Positions 24,291 to 31,729 of a stretch of 64,000 bases of DNA are shown piece by piece. Location of the stretch: contig NZ_JAYLVL010000003.1 of the NCBI RefSeq assembly GCF_046156175.1, forward strand, positions 372,001-436,000. The letters are read 5' to 3'. The position numbers and the translations under genes are program-made. Each line of letters opens with the position of its first letter. Position 1 is the stretch's first letter. Origin of the DNA: Lacisediminihabitans sp046156175 (GTDB lineage: Bacteria; Actinomycetota; Actinomycetes; Actinomycetales; Microbacteriaceae). Under the pieces are notes generated by a model. That model did no database searches. It was given only the letters and a program-made list of their open reading frames with translations, and was not told where the DNA came from.

Positions 24291-24510
24291 GCAGTTCGTC
24301 CATCTCCGTGGCGACCCGGCGCGACTCGGTCAACTCAGCCGTGTCGCGTGACACTTGGAGCGACTCGCGTCGCATCTGTTCGCGGCGCCGCAGCCTCACC
24401 GAGTCGACCAGTGCCTGGCGTATGGCGTCCGAGACCGTTGAGCCGTCGGCGGTCAACTCGGCCAGTGCACGCTCAGAAGGTTCATCGCTTCGAAAGTTGA
24501 TGACTGCCAT
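24280..24510 (-). CDS. Antitoxin of the MazEF-type pair (ribbon-helix-helix)
   Basis: A 76-residue protein. Its N-terminus AVINFRSDEPSERALAELTADGSTVSDAIR is a beta strand followed by helix-turn-helix of the ribbon-helix-helix fold (MazE9/VapB-like), and the C-terminal half is Arg/Glu-rich and helical, suited to bind the toxin. It should bind its own promoter DNA and neutralise MazF. Overlaps mazF by 11 bases. The 137 bases upstream to the next gene hold its promoter; TACAGTGG-like AT-rich sequence lies close to the start. Confidence 0.82.
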   Translation of the reverse strand: MAVINFRSDEPSERALAELTADGSTVSDAIRQALVDSVRLRRREQMRRESLQVSRDTAELTESRRVATEMDELRAW

Positions 24511-24647
24511 CGGACCACTGTAGTACAGATGTAAGACGCCTACCACTATCGAGCCGCGTAGAGCGCTCTCGTTACTGAAGTCCAGTTGAGCGCTACCAAC
24601 CCTCAAGGGGTCGCCATCCAAGGTCGCTCGACCACACCAAGAGCGCG

Positions 24648-25457
24648 TCACACCGCCCGCGAGCGGTCCTCCACGAGGTCTCCCCCGGCGAAAGTGACAC
24701 CGAGTTCCCGGTAGTACCCGCCGAGGATCTCGTCGACGGGCAGGATCGAGTGCAGCTCGTCCCAGGGCGAATCGGCGAGCGAGAGTTCGGCGTCGCCGCG
24801 CCAGGCCGGTCCCAGGTCGGCGTCGGTGCCGCCCATGCTCACGAGCTGGTCGAGAGAAAGACCCTGGCCCTGGCTGATCGACGGCATGAAGCGGTTGTGC
24901 AGCATCCGGTGTCCATTGACGAATCCGTTGTCTTCGGACGGTTCGCGCAGCGTGACGACGGCGGATGCCAAGCGGTGATCGTAAGCAGCGAGCGAGGCGC
25001 CGATCTGCGCTCCCGCCTCGAGGCGCGGTGTCGCCTTGCCGTGCGAGAACAGTCGCGTCACGTGCACGGAACCGAGCTTTTTGGGGTAGCCCTGGAACCA
25101 TCCGCGGCCGATCGCGAAGTCCTTCGTGACCCAGATGGCGACGCAGCGGCTGTAGGTGACTCCCCGATGTGAGCAGCGAACGACGACGAAGGCCTCGAGG
25201 TACTGGGCGCGTACGGGGTCGAGGAGTTCGAGGCCGCCCTCGCTGCAGGACTGCCAGTCGGCCCAGATGATGGCGACGGCGCCCGGGCGGTCGGGGGCGA
25301 GGTCGATGTCTGGCGGGAGGATGGCTCGCACGTTGGCGGGATCGGTGAGGTATTCGACGGTCAGAAGCGTTCCCGAGTAGTACCACGGCGGCTTCGGCAC
25401 GAGCGCGCTCGCTCCGGTGGGGGTCAGCGGGGCGAGAAATCCGTTCAGTGCAGTCAT
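24648..25457 (-). CDS. Acetoacetate-decarboxylase-like protein
   Basis: A 269-residue ADC-superfamily protein. PPWYYSGTLLTVEYLTDPANVRAILPP is the usual entry strand and helix; YLEAFVVVRC and GWFQGYPKKLGSVH carry the GYPKK(L/K) segment containing the Schiff-base Lys pair of acetoacetate decarboxylases. Relatives catalyse decarboxylation or hydration/dehydration of small keto acids. In this locus it could act on a ring-cleavage product. The likely -10 TACACT (25471-25466) is only eight bases before the ATG, suggesting a leaderless message. Confidence 0.82.
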   Translation of the reverse strand: MTALNGFLAPLTPTGASALVPKPPWYYSGTLLTVEYLTDPANVRAILPPDIDLAPDRPGAVAIIWADWQSCSEGGLELLDPVRAQYLEAFVVVRCSHRGVTYSRCVAIWVTKDFAIGRGWFQGYPKKLGSVHVTRLFSHGKATPRLEAGAQIGASLAAYDHRLASAVVTLREPSEDNGFVNGHRMLHNRFMPSISQGQGLSLDQLVSMGGTDADLGPAWRGDAELSLADSPWDELHSILPVDEILGGYYRELGVTFAGGDLVEDRSRAV

Positions 25458-25485
25458 AGCGCCAGAGTGTAGCCCAGATCCTGGC

Positions 25486-25503
25486 TTGTTCGTATCCGAA
25501 TGA
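25486..25503 (-). promoter_or_regulatory. Operator-like palindrome (site d) before the acetoacetate-decarboxylase-like gene
   Basis: TTGTTCGTATCCGAATGA, matching the GTTC-N6-GAA core of the other four sites. It lies ~15-30 bases upstream of the likely -10 (TACACT, 25471-25466) of the minus-strand gene, so it would overlap the -35 region. A weaker half-site (ATTCTCCGAAT) follows at 25505-25515. Confidence 0.6.
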
Positions 25504-25518
25504 AATTCTCCGAATGAC

Positions 25519-25573
25519 TTGACGACGGGGCTGTGGTTCGCCATTGTTAGCTAACTCGTTCGGATACGGACGA
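25519..25573 (+). promoter_or_regulatory. Promoter and operator (site e) of the permease gene
   Basis: TTGACG (25519-25524), a 17-base spacer and CATTGT (25542-25547) form a possible promoter. Ten bases further, TCGTTCGGATACGGACGA (25556-25573) is the fifth related palindrome. GAGGAG before ATG 25624 completes the leader. Sites d and e share one 166-base divergent region, so both genes are likely co-regulated. Confidence 0.6.
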
Positions 25574-25623
25574 TTTGCGTACCCACCCAGAATTTCAGCC
25601 CGAGCTCAATGAGGAGTATCGCA

Positions 25624-27135
25624 ATGGCACTCGCCCAAGACACCCCCGCTTCCGAAACGGACGCCAACACCTCTCTCAACAAGGGTCGACTCGGCACCGT
25701 CGGCATCGTCTTTTTCGTCGTCGCCGCCGCCGCCCCTCTCGTCGGCATGACCGGGGCGGTTCCGGTGGCCATCGTGCTCGGCAACGGCGCTGCGGCCCCT
25801 GGCGCCTACCTCGTCGTCGGCATAACCCTGCTGCTCTTCAGCGTCGGGTACGCCGCGATGAGCCAGCGGGTCACCAACGCCGGCGCGTTCTTCGCCTACA
25901 TCGGCCGCGGTCTCGGTCGCCATGCGGGCATCGCCTCCGCCTTCGTCTCGATCCTCGCCTACGTGGCGGTGCAGCTCGCGATCTTCGGATTCTTCGGCGC
26001 CGTCATGGCCGGCCAGGTCGGCGTCCTGCCGTGGTGGGCCTGGTCGCTCATCGCCTGGGCGCTCGTCACCGTGCTCTCGCTTCTCCGCGTGGATGTCGGA
26101 GCGAAGGTGCTCGGGGGCCTCATGCTTCTCGAACTCACGGCGCTGGTGATCACGTCCATCGTCATCCTCGCGAACGGCGGACCAGAAGGCATCAACTTCT
26201 GGGCGTCCTTCAATCCGGCAGCGATCATCGCGGGAGGACTCGCGGGCTCCGCCGGCATCGCCTTCGCCTTCGCCTTCGCCTCGTTCATCGGGTTCGAAGC
26301 GACCGCGATCTACGGGGAGGAGTCCCGCGACCCGAAGAAGGTTGTGCCGCGCGCCACCTACCTCGCGGTCGTCGTGATCACGGTGCTCTTCGCCCTCACC
26401 GCCTTCGCGATGGTCACCGGAATGGGCGCCTCCCACGTCGTCGACAAGACCGTCGAACTGTCGACGGTGGCCAAGGTGCCGCTCGCGGCCCCCGCCGAAG
26501 TCCTGTTCTCGCTCGCCACCCAGTACGTCGGACCGTGGATGGCCACGGTCATGTCGATCCTGGTGCTCTCGAGCCTGTTCGCCGGTCTTCTGGCCTTCCA
26601 GAACGCTGCCAGCCGTTACCTGTTCGCGATGGGTCGCGGCGGGGTGCTTCCGGCGCGACTCGGCACCGTCAACGGGCGTGGAGCGCCGGCCGCGGCATCC
26701 GTCGTCACCTCGGTGATCACCGGAGTCGTCATTGTGATCTTCGCCGTCTTCCAGCTCGACCCGGTGCTCAACCTCTTCTACTGGTTCAGTGGGCTGTCCG
26801 TCGTGGCGATCGTGCTCATCGAGATCCTCGTCTGCATCGCGATCATGGTCTACTTCCACCGCAACAAAGGCGACGAGAACGTGTTCCAGACGATCATCGC
26901 GCCCGTGCTGGCTACCATCGGCCTCGTGCTCGGGGAGTACCTGCTCATGTCGCGCTTCGGACTGCTCGCCGGAACCGTCGCCGACGGAGTCGACCCCACC
27001 GTCACCCCCTGGGGGCTCAGCGTGATCGGCTGGGTGCTCGTGATCCTGCCCTTCGCCCTCCTCGGCATCGGGTACCTGGTCTCGCGCGCCCGCACCTCCG
27101 TGAACGAGGAACTGCTGCGGGACGTGCTGTCGTAG
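25624..27135 (+). CDS. APC-family amino acid/amine permease
   Basis: A 503-residue integral membrane transporter with ~12 predicted spans. The first spans read VGIVFFVVAAAAPLVGMTG and GAYLVVGITLLLFSVGYAAM with the APC consensus around span 1, and AFAFASFIGFEATAIYGEESRDP is the conserved span 6 region with the following acidic loop. The family takes up amino acids or amines by proton symport or exchange. GAGGAG seven bases before ATG 25624 decides the start; the ATG at 25609 lies in front of this ribosome site. Its operator suggests that it imports the inducer or substrate of the locus. Confidence 0.92.
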   Translation: MALAQDTPASETDANTSLNKGRLGTVGIVFFVVAAAAPLVGMTGAVPVAIVLGNGAAAPGAYLVVGITLLLFSVGYAAMSQRVTNAGAFFAYIGRGLGRHAGIASAFVSILAYVAVQLAIFGFFGAVMAGQVGVLPWWAWSLIAWALVTVLSLLRVDVGAKVLGGLMLLELTALVITSIVILANGGPEGINFWASFNPAAIIAGGLAGSAGIAFAFAFASFIGFEATAIYGEESRDPKKVVPRATYLAVVVITVLFALTAFAMVTGMGASHVVDKTVELSTVAKVPLAAPAEVLFSLATQYVGPWMATVMSILVLSSLFAGLLAFQNAASRYLFAMGRGGVLPARLGTVNGRGAPAAASVVTSVITGVVIVIFAVFQLDPVLNLFYWFSGLSVVAIVLIEILVCIAIMVYFHRNKGDENVFQTIIAPVLATIGLVLGEYLLMSRFGLLAGTVADGVDPTVTPWGLSVIGWVLVILPFALLGIGYLVSRARTSVNEELLRDVLS

Positions 27136-27159
27136 GTGCTCGCGCAGTAGCGTGGCGAT

Positions 27160-27945
27160 ATGCGGTGGACGGGTGAGGTGAAGCGCGGGCGCTGGTATCG
27201 CGAGCGCCTCATCGAGAGCTGGGGCAGCATCCACTTCGTCATTCCGAGCGGTTTCGATGCCTACGCACGCGTCTTCCACCCCGCTGAGCGGGACCGCCTC
27301 GCGGCCCCGGAGACCTGGCGCGGATGGGTGCCGGGGGGCACTCACCCGGGTGAGATCGAACGGGAGTGGGTGAGCTGGGCGACCGTCGCGACGGCATTCG
27401 GCACCACGATGCATCCCCTCGCGCAGTTCGACCGGCTGCGGGTCGGCGAGCCTGATCGCAACGATCACTTCCTCGATGCGCAGGACTGGCGCTACGCCGA
27501 ACTTCGGCAGGGACACCTGGACGCCGTATCCGTGACCGCGCTCGCCCAGCATCTCGGGCGGCACACTGGCACACCGCACGCGGGGATCATCGCAGTGTGG
27601 GAGGGCTGGGGTGGCATGTTCCAGCCGGGTGGCTCTGAGGAGGGCACCCTTCTCGAAACCCCGTGGCGCCGGCACCTGATGTTCGAGGCCGGCGTCAGCG
27701 AGCTCGCCGCTGCCGGCTGGCCGGAGTCCGCCCCGTGGGTGAGGCACGCGTGGGATGCGGAGAGCCCCAGCATCATCTGGCCGGAAGACCTCGCCTGGGC
27801 ATCCGCCACCGAGGTCGACTTCGACTCGACCATCGTGGCGGGCAGTCGCGCGCTCATCGACGAGCTGGTCGACAGCAGCACCCTCGAAGCGCTGGAGATC
27901 GACTCGACCGCCGACCTGACCGTGAACGGGGATCACCTCAACTGA
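27160..27945 (+). CDS. Conserved hypothetical actinobacterial protein
   Basis: A 261-residue soluble protein I do not recognise by function. It is Trp-rich (RWYRERLIESWGSIHFV, ETWRGWVPGG, WEGWGGMF, PWVRHAWD, IIWPEDLAWASATEVDFDSTIVAG). The last part resembles small orphan proteins common in Microbacteriaceae that describe a ligand-binding or immunity-like fold. No signal peptide or membrane span. TAGCGT at 27148-27153 ends six bases before ATG 27160 with no ribosome site, so the message is probably leaderless. A hairpin terminator follows at 28118. Confidence 0.75.
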   Translation: MRWTGEVKRGRWYRERLIESWGSIHFVIPSGFDAYARVFHPAERDRLAAPETWRGWVPGGTHPGEIEREWVSWATVATAFGTTMHPLAQFDRLRVGEPDRNDHFLDAQDWRYAELRQGHLDAVSVTALAQHLGRHTGTPHAGIIAVWEGWGGMFQPGGSEEGTLLETPWRRHLMFEAGVSELAAAGWPESAPWVRHAWDAESPSIIWPEDLAWASATEVDFDSTIVAGSRALIDELVDSSTLEALEIDSTADLTVNGDHLN

Positions 27946-28117
27946 GGTCGTGCTTCCCCGCTGCAGTCGTGCGCGCCCGCTGGAAGCCGGGACGGCTCCG
28001 AGCAACAACGCGCCCGAGGCTCAGCCCGTGGCTGAATGCTCTGCGGGACAGGTGACCCATCCGCCCGTTTCCGCGGGGTGCGTGTGGCCGCCATCGGGAA
28101 CTGACCACCAACGCAAA

Positions 28118-28146
28118 AGGCCCGGAATCTAGACGATTCCGGGCCT
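28118..28146 (+). terminator. Hairpin terminator after the hypothetical gene at 27160
   Basis: Perfect 12-base arms (AGGCCCGGAATC and GATTCCGGGCCT) with a five-base loop. On the minus strand the hairpin is followed by TTTTGCG, on the plus strand by TCCGACTTGCTTCT, so it may act in both directions. It is 172 bases downstream of the gene end at 27945. Confidence 0.65.
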
Positions 28147-28378
28147 TCCGACTTGCTTCTCTGTGGGTGATTCCGGATATCCATTTGGCCCGAAAATGAT
28201 TGGCTTATTTTCGAAGGACGGATTGGTGATTCCAGGCTTAGCTTGAAAAGTTCCAGCTGAACTCTATGGGTGCGAATCGCCAACAGCCAGCGGTCCTGGG
28301 GAAAGGGCAAAGAGATGACTAGCGTGTCGCGGTTGACCTACCCTTTTGCGACTTAATTGCGGGCGGGTCTTACGGACA

Positions 28379-28426
28379 CGGCGATAGTTGCGTGCCGCTG
28401 ATCGGCGATAGATGCGTGCCGCTGAC
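28379..28426 (+). repeat. Two tandem 24-base repeats
   Basis: CGGCGATAGTTGCGTGCCGC and CGGCGATAGATGCGTGCCGC, each followed by TGAT or TGAC, sit head to tail at 28379-28402 and 28403-28426, differing at two positions. Not inside a gene. May be a mobile-element end or binding-site pair. Confidence 0.7.
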
Positions 28427-28492
28427 TATCGATCGGCGCCAGCGACACTGCCCCGGCTTTGGTGAGCGTTAGGTGGATCTGTCGCGATCAAC

Positions 28493-28507
28493 GTCCGGCT
28501 TGCGAAC
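28493..28507 (+). repeat. 15-base interspersed sequence, copy 1
   Basis: GTCCGGCTTGCGAAC. Near-identical copies occur at 29037-29051 (GAGC end) and 37340-37354 (identical), with weaker ones at 29466-29480 and 36470-36484. The copies lie in or beside small orphan genes of the accessory region. Confidence 0.6.
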
Positions 28508-28632
28508 GATGAGAAGCTGTTGGCACTCGATAGTTCGCGGCGCGGGCGGGCGTCGAACGCGTCCTAGCGGGCTACCAGCTCAAGTTCGAGCCGATGGCTC
28601 AAACACAGATCAGCCACCGATATCGTCGACCT

Positions 28633-29010
28633 ATGAATATCGAGCGGGAGCTCACCGATCCTGAGCGGGCGATATTGCAAATGGCAATCGACTCGATGCC
28701 GGTTGGCCGCGAGCAAGCGAATGCCCAAATCGCGGTGGCGAAACATGGCGGTCCCGCACACCCGGGGACGCACCCGTGCTTCCTCATCACTTTGCCCGAA
28801 GAGGTCGATCGAATACCCCTGGGATCCACGTACCCACTGACGCTGTATGTGACACCAGACGAACACACGGTTGGGACTATCGAGTTGTTCATAGTGGACG
28901 GCCGCCTTGATTCCCTCGATTGGTCAGTGGTGTCGCTCACCGATGACGAATCAGGGACCACCGAGTTCCCATCGCTTGCTCGAATCTCCGCCGAAATGAA
29001 GCTGGACTAG
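28633..29010 (+). CDS. Small hypothetical protein
   Basis: A 125-residue acidic soluble protein, not recognised. It begins MNIERELTDPERAILQMAID and contains CFLITLPEEVDRIP and a beta-rich C-terminal half (TIELFIVDGRLDSLDWSVVSLTD). Short orphan proteins of this type are frequent in Microbacteriaceae accessory DNA and may be immunity-like. An ATG 13 codons upstream is possible; neither start has a clear ribosome site. Confidence 0.6.
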   Translation: MNIERELTDPERAILQMAIDSMPVGREQANAQIAVAKHGGPAHPGTHPCFLITLPEEVDRIPLGSTYPLTLYVTPDEHTVGTIELFIVDGRLDSLDWSVVSLTDDESGTTEFPSLARISAEMKLD

Positions 29011-29036
29011 CCCGCTCGCAGAACTGTCCGATAGAG

Positions 29037-29051
29037 GTCCGGCTTGCGAGC
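29037..29051 (+). repeat. 15-base interspersed sequence, copy 2
   Basis: GTCCGGCTTGCGAGC, one base different from copies at 28493 and 37340. It lies directly before the small gene starting at 29065. Confidence 0.6.
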
Positions 29052-29064
29052 CATCGAGGCAGGT

Positions 29065-29397
29065 ATGGTCGTTTCTACAATGAACCGGCCACGGGGAGCA
29101 CTAACCGCAAGAGCGCAGATCTCGTTGCTTCCGCCGGACGTTGGTGGTGTTGCTTTGGCCCTGCCGTCAGGGACAAGATCGCTACTCCTGAGATTTCATC
29201 CCTCCCAAGTGAGCGGGGTCGAAACGTCGGTCGGTGCAGTGATCGAGTCAGAGTCGGGCGAGATGTTGCCCCCCGGACTGCAAGACACGAAGGTCAGCAT
29301 CAAGTATTGGGCCGACGATGCCCGCGACCTCTTCTTTACGGGTGCGGGATTCACCATTTGGTACGGGCGAGATGTTGGCGAAGGGCTGATTGTGTGA
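29065..29397 (+). CDS. Small protein resembling the C-terminal barrel of EF-Tu, unknown role
   Basis: A 110-residue beta-rich protein. ALTARAQISLLPPDVGG and the ending FFTGAGFTIWYGRDVGEGLIV follow the pattern of EF-Tu domain 3 (beta-barrel ending in a glycine-rich ...F.IR.GGRTVGAG.V strand). There is no GTPase domain, so it is not an elongation factor; such barrel-only proteins occur as orphans in actinobacteria. ATG 29065 follows GAGGCAGG; a TTG at 29044 in frame is the alternative. Confidence 0.55.
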   Translation: MVVSTMNRPRGALTARAQISLLPPDVGGVALALPSGTRSLLLRFHPSQVSGVETSVGAVIESESGEMLPPGLQDTKVSIKYWADDARDLFFTGAGFTIWYGRDVGEGLIV

Positions 29398-29763
29398 CTT
29401 AAGCGCGTTTCCGCTACATTGACCGCAAGTTGACCAGCGGTCCCGCCGATCGGTAGCTGCTGAGCGTCCGTCTTGCGGGCTGGTCGGGGTTGAGATGACC
29501 GGCGACGGTGGATCGACCCTTCGGCCGAAGATGACGGCGATAGAGCAAGGGCGCGAAAGCCTGAAAGTTGTAGACCAGTCGAAGACTTGTCGCAGTGCTG
29601 ACCGTCCGACTCCCATCGCGGGGTTGGCAGCTGGGCGCGGTCACTGATGTTAGAGACCGGTAAGAAATTCTTTCCCGCGTGCGCCTTCTCGCGAGAGATA
29701 CTTGGCTGGTCGGTCTCGCGAAAGCGGTGTCGAGAACCCTCAGCAACGATGCCAGGAGACCGA
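29398..29763. other. 366-base leader/intergenic region before the ACAD-PhnD-rSAM operon
   Basis: No gene seen. Contains a weak copy of the 15-base sequence (29466-29480, GTCCGTCTTGCGGGC) and a short palindrome TCTCGCGAGA near 29689. AGGAG at 29753-29757 is the ribosome site for the next gene. I recognise no riboswitch fold, but the long leader before an operon makes a regulatory RNA possible. Confidence 0.45.
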
Positions 29764-30897
29764 ATGACCATGACGCAGTCGACCCTCGAAGAAGCAGTGG
29801 CGCAGGTAACGGCGGTGGCCGCCGCTCATGCACAACAAGTCGACGAGGATGGGGTCTACCCCGTTGATTCGGTGGCGTCACTCCGGTCGAGCGGCCTGCT
29901 CGGCTTGGTGATCAGCGAGGAACATGGCGGCATGGGGGCTGGGCCCGTCGAGTTCACCGAGGTGCTCGGCGCCATCGCGGCCGCATGCGGATCGACCGCC
30001 ATGATCTACCTGATGCATGTCGCGGCCGCGGTGACGGTGGCATCCGCCCCGCCGGCCGGGATGCCGGAACTTTTGTCGCGGATGGCTTCGGGTGAGGTGC
30101 TAGGCACGCTGGCGTTCAGTGAAAAAGGCTCGCGCTCGCACTTTTGGGCACCGGTGTCGGAGTCGGTGGCCGACGGGGATGATCTTCGCTTCACAGCCTA
30201 TAAAAGCTGGGTTACCTCGGCGGGCTACGCCGACATCTACGTCATGTCATCCAAGAGCGCGGTCGACCCTGAGACGGTCGACCTGTACGCGATACCGGCC
30301 GGTACCGCCGGACTGGATATCGCCGGACCGTGGAGCGGTCTGGGGCTTCGCGGCAATGCGTCCAGCCCGATGTCGATAGCCGTGACTATTCCCTCCGGTT
30401 ATCGCGTCGGTGAGGCGGGTAGCGGGTTCGGCACGATGATGGCAACGGTGCTGCCGTGGTTCAACCTGGGCAACTCGGCGGTGTCACTCGGGCTGTCCAC
30501 CGCGGCGGTCGATGCCGCCGTGGCGCACGTCACTGGGGCTCGATTGGAGCATCTGGATCAGGCCCTCTCCGCCCTACCGACCATTCGAGCGCAGATCGCG
30601 AAGATGAGCATTGCACTAGCCGCGCAGAAGGCCTACCTGGCGCTGGCTGCCGCGAAGGTGGCGAGTCCGGCCGAGGACACGCCGCTCTTTGTGCTCGGCG
30701 TTAAAGCCTCCGCCAATGATGCCGCTCTCACGATCACTGAATCGGCGATGAGAGTGTGCGGGGGTGCGGCGTTCTCGAAACACCTTCCCATTGAGAGGGC
30801 GTTCCGTGATGCGCGTGCCGGATCGGTCATGGCCCCGACCGCCGACGTTCTCTACGACTTCTATGGCAAGGCTCTCACCGGCCTTCCCCTGTTCTGA
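29764..30897 (+). CDS. Acyl-CoA-dehydrogenase-family flavoprotein
   Basis: A 377-residue protein of the ACAD fold. N-terminal helical domain (VDSVASLRSSGLLGLVISEEHGGMG), central beta domain with LGTLAFSEKGSRSHFW (FAD loop) and KSWVTSAGYADIYVM, C-terminal helices ending RVCGGAAFSKHLPIERAFRDARAG. The catalytic Glu of true acyl-CoA dehydrogenases cannot be assigned with confidence, so it may be a DszC/DibenzothiopheneMO-like flavin monooxygenase or other variant. AGGAG six bases before ATG 29764. First gene of a five-gene operon; the next start is seven bases after its stop. Confidence 0.85.
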   Translation: MTMTQSTLEEAVAQVTAVAAAHAQQVDEDGVYPVDSVASLRSSGLLGLVISEEHGGMGAGPVEFTEVLGAIAAACGSTAMIYLMHVAAAVTVASAPPAGMPELLSRMASGEVLGTLAFSEKGSRSHFWAPVSESVADGDDLRFTAYKSWVTSAGYADIYVMSSKSAVDPETVDLYAIPAGTAGLDIAGPWSGLGLRGNASSPMSIAVTIPSGYRVGEAGSGFGTMMATVLPWFNLGNSAVSLGLSTAAVDAAVAHVTGARLEHLDQALSALPTIRAQIAKMSIALAAQKAYLALAAAKVASPAEDTPLFVLGVKASANDAALTITESAMRVCGGAAFSKHLPIERAFRDARAGSVMAPTADVLYDFYGKALTGLPLF

Positions 30898-30904
30898 GCT
30901 GCGA

Positions 30905-31729
30905 ATGTCGAAATTCAGCGGAGCCCCCCTGCTCATCGGGGCAGTCGCCTACACACCGAACGTCGTGCCCATCTGGGAGGGCATCCGCGAATACTTCGAC
31001 GAGCCCGCGACCGCGATGGATTTTGTCTTGTTTTCCAACTACGGACGTCTGGTCGACGCCCTTCAGGCCGGCATGATCGACATCGCCTGGAATACCAACC
31101 TCGCGTACGCGCGGGCCGTCCTCCAGACGGACGGTCATGTACAGGCGCTCGCCCAGCGGGACACCGACGCGGCGTTTTCGACCGTCTTCGTGGCCGCGGC
31201 GGGCAGCGGCTGGTCCGGACCCGAAGACATCGCCACCCGGCGATTGGCCCTCGGCTCGGCCGACTCAGCGCACGCCGCGATCCTGCCGCTTCACTACCTG
31301 CGCGCGGCCGGCGTGGACGTGGACAGCATGCAGGTGCAACGCTTCAACAGTGATATCGGCAAACACGGTGACACTGGTCGCAGCGAGCTGGATGCGATCG
31401 ATGCGGTGCTCGCCGGTGAGGCTGATGTCGCCGCCATCGGAATCACGGTGTGGGAGAACATCGGCCGCGGCGACCTGATGCCCGGGATGCTCGAGCCGGT
31501 CTGGCAGACCGAAACCTACTCTCACTGCATGTTCACGGCCCTCGATACCCTTCCCGAATCGGTCTACGCGCCGTGGGTGGCGAAGCTTCTCGCCATGGAC
31601 TGGAACGTGCCGGCGCATCGACGCATTCTCGAGCTGGAGGGCCTGACCAAGTGGGTCCAGCCGCACCTCGACGGCTACGCGGGCCTGTTCGAGGCGATCG
31701 CGGAGCAGGGCGTGGACTCCCGATGGTAG
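30905..31729 (+). CDS. PhnD/SsuA-like binding-protein-fold protein without a signal peptide
   Basis: A 274-residue type II periplasmic-binding-protein fold: GAVAYTPNVVPIWEGIREYF, VLFSNYGRLVDALQAGMIDIAWN, LALGSADSAHAAILPLHYLR and VLAGEADVAAIGITVWE match PhnD-like phosphate/phosphonate-binding proteins. No signal sequence or lipobox is present and no ABC transporter genes are nearby, so it is probably cytoplasmic. Cytoplasmic members of this fold are enzymes (MqnA/MqnD, THI5-like). It is translated together with the radical SAM gene (7-base overlap). Confidence 0.82.
   Translation: MSKFSGAPLLIGAVAYTPNVVPIWEGIREYFDEPATAMDFVLFSNYGRLVDALQAGMIDIAWNTNLAYARAVLQTDGHVQALAQRDTDAAFSTVFVAAAGSGWSGPEDIATRRLALGSADSAHAAILPLHYLRAAGVDVDSMQVQRFNSDIGKHGDTGRSELDAIDAVLAGEADVAAIGITVWENIGRGDLMPGMLEPVWQTETYSHCMFTALDTLPESVYAPWVAKLLAMDWNVPAHRRILELEGLTKWVQPHLDGYAGLFEAIAEQGVDSRW

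Larger units (their letters stand above)
27946..28632. other. 687-base intergenic stretch; left edge of the accessory region
   Basis: No convincing gene. It holds a 12-bp-stem hairpin (28118-28146), a 24-base tandem duplication (28379-28426) and one copy of a 15-base interspersed sequence (28493-28507). GC drops after 28150. Short open frames here lack ribosome sites and codon bias. Confidence 0.6.

Noticed and set aside
25606..28008. 800-codon minus-strand open frame opposite the permease and hypothetical genes
   Set aside because: Composition is extremely charged and repetitive (Asp/Glu/His/Arg-rich) as expected for the complement of a high-GC gene; the plus strand carries a clear APC permease.
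27933..28310. 125-codon minus-strand frame across the terminator
   Set aside because: Crosses a perfect terminator hairpin and shows no protein-like pattern.
28379..28426. CRISPR-like repeat
   Set aside because: Two copies directly abutting with no spacers and no cas genes anywhere in the window.
30905..31729. ABC transporter substrate-binding lipoprotein
   Set aside because: There is no signal peptide, no lipobox and no permease or ATPase gene nearby.
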